Shown piece after piece: positions 6,240-11,005 of a stretch of 11,005 nucleotides of DNA. The position numbers and the translations under genes were made by a program. The notes below the pieces were generated by a model, which saw only the letters and a list, made by a program, of their open reading frames with translations, was not told the origin of the DNA and ran no database searches. The first letter of the stretch is position 1; each line of letters starts with the position of its first letter. Source of the DNA: Kiritimatiellia bacterium (GTDB taxonomy: Bacteria; Verrucomicrobiota; Kiritimatiellia; SLAD01); NCBI GenBank assembly GCA_007126995.1, contig SLAD01000375.1:1-11005 (forward strand), given 5' to 3'.

Positions 6240-8294
6240 ATGAACACTGAGATTCCATCTCCCTCCCACCGCCGCCCCCTTTCCCTGGATCGCTTTCTCT
6301 TCGGAGCCTGTTATTATCCGGAACACTGGGATGCGGAAACCCGCCGGGAAGATGCCGAGCGCATGGCGGCGGCGGGTTTTAACACGGTTCGCATGGCGGA
6401 ATTTGCCGCCGAACACATCGAACCCGAACCCGGAAAGTTTACTTTCGAGTTGTTCGATGAAACCATCGCCCGGCTCGGCCGCCACGGGATCGACACCATT
6501 CTCGGCACCCCCACCGCCGCACCACCGCGCTGGCTTACCCTGGCCCATCCCGACGCGGTCGGGGTGAATGCGGACGGCGTTCCTATGCAGCATGGTTCGC
6601 GGCAGCATATGTCGATGAGCCACTCCGCCTTCAGGGAATACTCCCGTACGGTTACCCGGGCCATGGCGGACCACTTCGCGGACAATCCGTATGTCATCGG
6701 CTGGCAGACCGATAACGAATTCAATTGCGGATTTTCCGAGGATCACAGTCCGGCGGCGCAATCGGATTTCCAGGTGTTTCTGCGGGAGCGGTATGCAGAC
6801 GATATCACCGCTCTCAATCAGGCCTGGGGGACAGTGTTCTGGGCGCAAACCTATCAACGTTTTGAGGACATCCCCACCCCCCGCAACCGCCGACCCGGCT
6901 TTCCCAATCCCGGACACCAGCTCGATTATGCCCGCTTTTTGGACTGGCGGGTCACCCGCTTTCAGCGCGAACAGGTTGAGATTCTCCGCGCCGCCAATCC
7001 GCAATGGTTTGTCTTCCACAACGGCTGCTTCGCTCATATAGATTTCCGCGGACCGTTCATCCGCGATCTGGACTTCCTAGGGTACGACTCCTATCCGTTA
7101 TTCGACAAAAACTCAGAAACCCGGCCGCATTCCCACGCCTTCAATCTGGACCGCGCCCGCGCCTGGTCCGGGAATTTCATCATTCCCGAACTACAATCCG
7201 GCCCCGGCGGTCAGCCCGCGTATTTTCACGATAACCCCGAGCCGGGCGAAATGAGAAAGATGACCTATGCCTCCATCGCCCACGGGGCGGACGGCATTCT
7301 CTATTTCCGCTGGCGCACCTGCCGCTTCGGCGCGGAGGAATATTGGTGCGGGCTGCTGGATCACGACAATATCCCCCGGCGGCGTTTGAAGGAGGCGGAA
7401 GCGGTGGGACGGGAATTGAAAGATCTGGGGCCCCGCCTGCTCGGCACCCATGTACAGGTCACCGTGGCGGTGGCCGCCGCCGACTTCACCGCGCTGGAGG
7501 CACAGGCCACACAGACATTCGGCACGCCGGGCTTGTCGAATTATGCGGAGACCCTGCACCGTTGGTTCCACCGCGAGGGTCTGGAAACCGGTTGTGTGCA
7601 TCCTGCGGACAATCTTGACGGCATCGGGCTGTACATGATTCCCCATTGGGAGGTGGTGGATCCGGACTGGGTTCCGCATCTGCGGGCCTTTGTGGAGGCG
7701 GGCGGGACACTGCTGCTGAGCGCGCGCTGCGGGACCCGGAATGCGGACAACCAGGTGATCGCGGAAACGCCTCCGGGATGCCTCGCCGATCTCGCGGGCG
7801 TGCGGGTGGTCGAGTACAGCCGCCGGAACCGCCCCGAGGACCGCCCCTGGGTGGCGGAGTGGGAAGGGGTTTCACACACCGCCGAGCAGTGGGTGGAAAT
7901 TCTGGAGCCGGCGGAGGGCACTGAGGTGCTGGCCCGCTGGACCACTCGTCATGCGGCGGGGCTCCCGGCCCTTACCCGCGCCCGGCACGGAAAAGGTTCC
8001 GTGCTATACGCAGGCATGGGGCTTTCCCAAAACTGGGTGGAGGATTTCGGCCCCTTGCTGCGGGATTTGGCCGGCGTGCACCCTCCCCTGCCCGATCTTC
8101 CGGCTGGTGTGGAGATTGTGCGCCGCGAGAGTGCCGACCGCCGATTCTGGTTTTTGATCAATCATTCCGATCACCCCGCGGCGCTGGCGGGGCTACCTGC
8201 ATCCGCGCGGAATCATATTGGTTCGGATCCCGAACAGGGCACACTTTGTCTAGCCCCGTCGGATGTGGCCGTGCTGGAGGAAAATCCGGTCTGA
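6240..8294 (+). CDS. Beta-galactosidase, glycoside hydrolase family 42
   Basis: A 684-residue retaining beta-galactosidase. The TIM-barrel domain fills about residues 15-400, beginning FGACYYPEHWD, with TPTAAPPRWL following. WQTDNEF supplies the acid/base Glu160 (preceded by Asn159), and IPELQSGPGG supplies the presumed nucleophile Glu317. A beta-galactosidase trimerisation domain (Rossmann-like, GLYMIPHWE then FVEAGGTLLLSARCGTRN) spans about 410-600, and a small beta C-terminal domain ends the protein. Length matches the family. It lacks the full cysteine zinc cluster of Thermus-type GH42 enzymes: near the acid/base only Cys163 is seen. No signal peptide is visible, so it should act in the cytoplasm on imported oligosaccharides. 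Its stop lies 40 bases from the convergent sulfatase stop, and the nearby sulfatases suggest sulfated galactose-containing substrates. The exact substrate is unknown. Confidence 0.95.
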   Translation: MNTEIPSPSHRRPLSLDRFLFGACYYPEHWDAETRREDAERMAAAGFNTVRMAEFAAEHIEPEPGKFTFELFDETIARLGRHGIDTILGTPTAAPPRWLTLAHPDAVGVNADGVPMQHGSRQHMSMSHSAFREYSRTVTRAMADHFADNPYVIGWQTDNEFNCGFSEDHSPAAQSDFQVFLRERYADDITALNQAWGTVFWAQTYQRFEDIPTPRNRRPGFPNPGHQLDYARFLDWRVTRFQREQVEILRAANPQWFVFHNGCFAHIDFRGPFIRDLDFLGYDSYPLFDKNSETRPHSHAFNLDRARAWSGNFIIPELQSGPGGQPAYFHDNPEPGEMRKMTYASIAHGADGILYFRWRTCRFGAEEYWCGLLDHDNIPRRRLKEAEAVGRELKDLGPRLLGTHVQVTVAVAAADFTALEAQATQTFGTPGLSNYAETLHRWFHREGLETGCVHPADNLDGIGLYMIPHWEVVDPDWVPHLRAFVEAGGTLLLSARCGTRNADNQVIAETPPGCLADLAGVRVVEYSRRNRPEDRPWVAEWEGVSHTAEQWVEILEPAEGTEVLARWTTRHAAGLPALTRARHGKGSVLYAGMGLSQNWVEDFGPLLRDLAGVHPPLPDLPAGVEIVRRESADRRFWFLINHSDHPAALAGLPASARNHIGSDPEQGTLCLAPSDVAVLEENPV

Positions 8295-8334
8295 GATCAG
8301 GCGGTTCCGCCAACTGGTGTTGTGGCGTTATGGT

Positions 8335-9834
8335 TTACCGGAACCGGTCATATTCCGGATTGATCCGGGCGTCTTTAAAAATAGGCACATCTTTCCAAAG
8401 TTCGAAGGTCGCCCGCAGTTGTTCGACCGGTTGGGGATACATGCCTTGGTCATCGGTTTCAACTTGCCACTTGTTCAGCATGCTGCGGTGACAGAGGATC
8501 TCCTCCCGGTAGCTTGGATCCGCAGCAAGATTGTTAACCTCATACGGATCCGCTTCCAGATCGTACAGCTCCTCGAAGGGTCGCAGGCCGAACCAGTACT
8601 CAGCCTGGTAATCGGTCAGCTTGCCTTCCTTGAAGAGGCGGTGCATATCGATGACCGCAGGGTGGTCGTCACGATACGCCGGCTGCATCATCGGCCGGTC
8701 CGGAAAGAAATTGCGCAAATAGCGAAAGCGGTCGGTTCGCACGGTGCGGGTTTGATCGATGGTGTAATCGCAACGGTCCCGGCCTCCGACAACAAATGCC
8801 ACCGGGCTGTAGTCGCTGCCAAAGAGATCCTGCCCATCATAATAATCGGGCAACTCGGCACCGGAAAGGGCCAGGGTGGTCGCGGTCACGTCGAGAAGGG
8901 ACACCAAATCATTCACCACCGTCCCTCTTTTCACCGCAGGATGCTCCCCGGTAATAATGAGAGGCACATGCATCCCCCCCTCATAGCAGAACTGTTTGTG
9001 CCGCAGGGAAGTGTTCGAGCCGTGATCTGAAAAGAAGAAGATGATGGTGTTATCCAGTTCGCCGTCCGCCTCCAGTTGGGCGAGGATGTTGGCAATGGCC
9101 ACATCAGATCCCCGGGCGTTATCGTAGTGCACCACCCAAGCCTCGCGAAGCGCAGGCGTGTCGGGAAAGTAAGGTGGCAATTCAACCGAATCCCGGTCCA
9201 CACTGTCTTCCGGATTCATATCGCACTTGCCGCCCTTGCCACCCCTGATTTCGATCTGTCCGAACCAAGGCTGATTCTTGTCCGGTCGGGAACCCCAGAC
9301 ATCCTGGGTGAAAGATCGCCAATGTTCCGCGCGGTTGCCCTGCCAGCCGTTCATTCCCGGACGGTAATCCGGCGGATTACCGACATCATAGAGCGCGGTG
9401 CGGTCATAATGGAAATTGTAATCATCCTTCCCGCTGTTGAAGGTGAAGTAGCCCTGCTCCTTCATCAGCTCGGGAAGCGTCTTGATGCCCTTCGGCAAAT
9501 TGATCCGCAACTCCTCCGGGACGACTTCCCCGTCCGTCGTGCGGCTTGAACGGTGATTCTGGCTGTTTGTCGTTGTCTGCATCACACCGGTGATAAAGGC
9601 GGAACGCGAGGCCGAGCAGACAGGCGAAGTGGCATACGCCCGGGTGAACAGGACCCCCTCTTTTGCTATCCGGTCAATGGTCGGCGTGTGGTTGCGGTTC
9701 ACCTCATCACCATAACAACCCATCCATGGGGAGAGATCCTCCGCCACAATCCAGAGGATATTTGGTTTTTTGTACCCTTCGGCACCGGACAAGGAGGCAT
9801 GCGGCTGAGAGTTACTGAGGCTTACGTTCTTCAT
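8335..9834 (-). CDS. Formylglycine-dependent sulfatase (family S1), downstream copy of a tandem pair
   Basis: A 499-residue type I sulfatase that would hydrolyse a carbohydrate sulfate ester or N-sulfate. The N-terminal motif PNILWIVAEDLSPWMGCYGD (24-43) carries the metal ligand Asp33. CSASR at 73-77 is the maturation signature in which Cys73 becomes formylglycine. SDHG (Asp270, His271) and YEGGMHVPLI supply further metal and active-site residues. The AEDLSP...HNHRSS-like pattern is closest to N-sulfoglucosamine sulfohydrolase-like members, but specificity cannot be read. The start at 9834 is supported by AGGA eight bases upstream. The first 23 residues are polar with no hydrophobic core, so no signal peptide is seen, which is unusual for the family. 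The gene lies 37 bases downstream of its paralogue and is likely co-transcribed. No maturase gene is in the window. Confidence 0.94.
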   Translation of the reverse strand: MKNVSLSNSQPHASLSGAEGYKKPNILWIVAEDLSPWMGCYGDEVNRNHTPTIDRIAKEGVLFTRAYATSPVCSASRSAFITGVMQTTTNSQNHRSSRTTDGEVVPEELRINLPKGIKTLPELMKEQGYFTFNSGKDDYNFHYDRTALYDVGNPPDYRPGMNGWQGNRAEHWRSFTQDVWGSRPDKNQPWFGQIEIRGGKGGKCDMNPEDSVDRDSVELPPYFPDTPALREAWVVHYDNARGSDVAIANILAQLEADGELDNTIIFFFSDHGSNTSLRHKQFCYEGGMHVPLIITGEHPAVKRGTVVNDLVSLLDVTATTLALSGAELPDYYDGQDLFGSDYSPVAFVVGGRDRCDYTIDQTRTVRTDRFRYLRNFFPDRPMMQPAYRDDHPAVIDMHRLFKEGKLTDYQAEYWFGLRPFEELYDLEADPYEVNNLAADPSYREEILCHRSMLNKWQVETDDQGMYPQPVEQLRATFELWKDVPIFKDARINPEYDRFR

Positions 9835-9842
9835 GTATATTT

Positions 9843-9846
9843 TCCT
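9843..9846 (-). promoter_or_regulatory. Shine-Dalgarno site fixing the sulfatase start
   Basis: Minus-strand AGGA lies eight bases before the ATG at 9834, within the 37-base gap between the two sulfatases. It supports the short, signal-peptide-free N-terminus. The gap is too small to hold an obvious independent promoter, so the second sulfatase probably relies on read-through from the first. Confidence 0.55.
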
Positions 9847-9871
9847 GGATCTACTTTAGTGGCGTTCTGGT

Positions 9872-11005
9872 TCACCGGAACCGGTCATATTCCGGATTGA
9901 CCTGCGCGTCTCTGAAAATCGGCACGTCTTGCCAAAGTTCAAAGGTGGCCCGCAGTTGTTCGATCGGTTGGGGATACATGCCTTGGTCATCGGTCTCAAT
10001 TTTCCATTGGTCCAGAATGCTGCGGTGGCGGAGGAGTTCCTCCCGATAGTTGGAGTCAGCGGCCAGATTGTTGACCTCATACGGATCGGCCTGCATGTCG
10101 TACAGCTCCTCGAAGGGGCGCAGGCCAAACCAATGCTCAGCCTGGTACTCGGTGAGTTTACCTTCATTGTAGAGGCGGTGCAGATCCTTGACCGCCGCAT
10201 GGTGGTCACGATACCCGGGCTGCATCAGCGGCCGGTCCGGGAAGTAATTGCGCAGATAACGGAAGCGATCGGTTCGCACCGTGCGGATTTGGTCGATGGT
10301 ATGATCGCAGCGATCCCGGGCTCCGATGATGAATTCCGCAGGGCTGTAGTCGCTGCCGAAGAGATCCTGACCATCATAATACTCGGGCAACTCGGCGCCG
10401 GAAAGGGCCAGGGTGGTCGCGGTCACGTCGAGCAAGGACACCAGATCATTCACCACTGTGCCTTTTTTCACGGCAGGATGATTTCCGGTGATAATAAGAG
10501 GCACATGCATCCCCCCCTCATAGCAGAACTGTTTATGGCGGAGGGAGGTGTTCGAGCCGTGATCTGAAAAGAAGAAGATGATGGTGTCTTCCAGTTCGCC
10601 GTCCGCTTCCAGTTGGGCGAGGATGTTGGCAATGGTCACATCAGATCCCCGGACATTGTCGTAGTGCACCACCCAGGCTTCGCGAAGCGCAGGCGTATCG
10701 GGAAAGTAAGGCGGCAATTCAATCGAATCCCGGTCCACGCGGTCTCCCCGGTTCATCTCGCGTCGGCCGCCCTTGCCACCCCTGATTTCGACCTGTCCGA
10801 ACCAGGGCTGATTCTTGTCCGGGCGCGAACCCCAGACATCCTGGGTGTAAGATAGCGAATGCTCCGCACGGTTGCCCTGCCAACCGTTCATTCCCGGGCG
10901 GTAATCCGGGTGATTGCCGACATCATAGAGCGCGGTGCGGTCATAATGAAAATTGTAATCATCCTTTCCGCTGTTGAACGTGAAATACCCCTGCTCCTTC
11001 ATCAG
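9872..11005 (-). CDS. Formylglycine-type sulfatase (family S1), upstream copy, C-terminal 377 residues (start beyond window)
   Basis: The frame stays open to the window edge. The ATG at 11002 is internal, because the preceding codon is Leu and LMKEQGYF matches residues 123-130 of the complete paralogue. Across the shared 376 residues I count about 52 substitutions by hand and no gaps, so roughly 86% identity. The metal-site SDHG, the YEGGMHVPLI motif and the C-terminal PEYDRFR are all kept. The formylglycine cysteine lies outside the window, so activity cannot be judged. Substitutions cluster where the other copy reads EHWRSF and KCDMNPEDS, while long blocks around SDHG are unchanged. It is transcriptionally upstream of the other copy. 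If the N-terminus is conserved, its start would fall near 11371. Confidence 0.92.
   Translation of the reverse strand: MMKEQGYFTFNSGKDDYNFHYDRTALYDVGNHPDYRPGMNGWQGNRAEHSLSYTQDVWGSRPDKNQPWFGQVEIRGGKGGRREMNRGDRVDRDSIELPPYFPDTPALREAWVVHYDNVRGSDVTIANILAQLEADGELEDTIIFFFSDHGSNTSLRHKQFCYEGGMHVPLIITGNHPAVKKGTVVNDLVSLLDVTATTLALSGAELPEYYDGQDLFGSDYSPAEFIIGARDRCDHTIDQIRTVRTDRFRYLRNYFPDRPLMQPGYRDHHAAVKDLHRLYNEGKLTEYQAEHWFGLRPFEELYDMQADPYEVNNLAADSNYREELLRHRSILDQWKIETDDQGMYPQPIEQLRATFELWQDVPIFRDAQVNPEYDRFR

Larger units (their letters stand above)
8322..11005 (-). repeat. Tandem duplication, 1,537-bp period, covering sulfatase gene plus spacer
   Basis: Stop-to-stop distance (8335 to 9872) and internal-Met distance (9465 to 11002) are both exactly 1,537 bases, equal to one 1,500-base gene plus the 37-base spacer. 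Similarity runs about 13 bases past each stop: GTGGCGTT at 8322-8329 matches 9859-9866, then breaks off. Unit 1 is about 8322-9858; unit 2 begins at 9859 and leaves the window. Divergence is spread through the unit without gaps, so the event is not recent. Confidence 0.85.

Noticed and set aside
6177..7037. Minus-strand open frame of 286 codons.
   Set aside because: It lies antisense to the catalytic domain of GH42, in GC-rich DNA where long shadow frames are expected, and shows no family motif.
8300..8311. GGCGGTTCCGCC in the convergent gap between GH42 and the sulfatase; considered as a bidirectional terminator.
   Set aside because: The stem is only four or five base pairs and no T-run follows on either strand.
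8338..8358. Inverted repeat CCGGAA...TTCCGG at the 3' end of the sulfatase, repeated at 9875-9895; considered as a terminator.
   Set aside because: It lies inside the coding sequence (PEYDRFR), has no T-run, and its presence in both copies follows from the duplication.
8263..9030. Plus-strand open frame of 255 codons opposite the downstream sulfatase, with a similar 212-codon frame at 9929-10567 opposite the upstream copy.
   Set aside because: The two antisense frames resemble each other only because the sulfatases are duplicates. They have no recognisable domain, while the minus-strand frames carry all sulfatase motifs.
9872..11002. ATG at 11002 as the true start of the upstream sulfatase.
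   Set aside because: The paralogue shows this Met is internal (residue 124). Homology continues into the preceding codon, and the catalytic cysteine would be missing if translation began here.

Overview
The window looks like chromosome from a PVC-group bacterium, most likely Verrucomicrobiota/Kiritimatiellota. This is inferred from the gene mix: a DUF2851 protein, a DUF2256 zinc-ribbon protein, a GldA/F/G-like ABC exporter, and sulfatases in tandem beside a GH42 beta-galactosidase. No rRNA, tRNA, CRISPR array, integrase or transposase was recognised, and the taxon is not proven by the sequence alone.

Left half (1-5430), cell-envelope and conserved unknown genes. A minus-strand operon runs ATPase (885-1838), ABC-2 permease (136-888, 4-base overlap), then the start of a GldG-like auxiliary membrane protein (1-124, cut by the window edge). 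Divergent from it is a plus-strand DUF2851 gene (1942-3459). It converges, 3 bases apart, on a second tightly overlapped minus-strand operon: secreted lytic transglycosylase (4387-5430), DUF2256 mini-protein (4193-4390) and a secreted/membrane protein joining a BamE/SmpA-like segment, a 12-residue tandem repeat and a DUF5684-like membrane domain (3463-4209).

Middle (5431-6239), about 800 bases without an intact gene. It holds the first ~39 codons of a zinc-type medium-chain dehydrogenase with a strong ribosome binding site and start codon. The homology then stops abruptly and a stop codon follows, so it is a truncated gene. The 358 bases beyond it match nothing I recognise. The far end carries a good sigma70-type promoter aimed at the next gene.

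Right half (6240-11005), carbohydrate catabolism. A GH42 beta-galactosidase (6240-8294, +) converges on two minus-strand formylglycine sulfatases (8335-9834 and 9872 to the edge). The sulfatases are tandem duplicates with a 1,537-bp period and about 86% protein identity over the shared 376 residues. Neither the GH42 nor the complete sulfatase has a visible signal peptide. One reading is intracellular desulfation and trimming of sulfated galactose-containing oligosaccharides. I did not find a clearly new system; the most useful leads are the sulfatase duplication, the BamE-repeat-DUF5684 fusion and the dehydrogenase remnant at the junction between the two halves.
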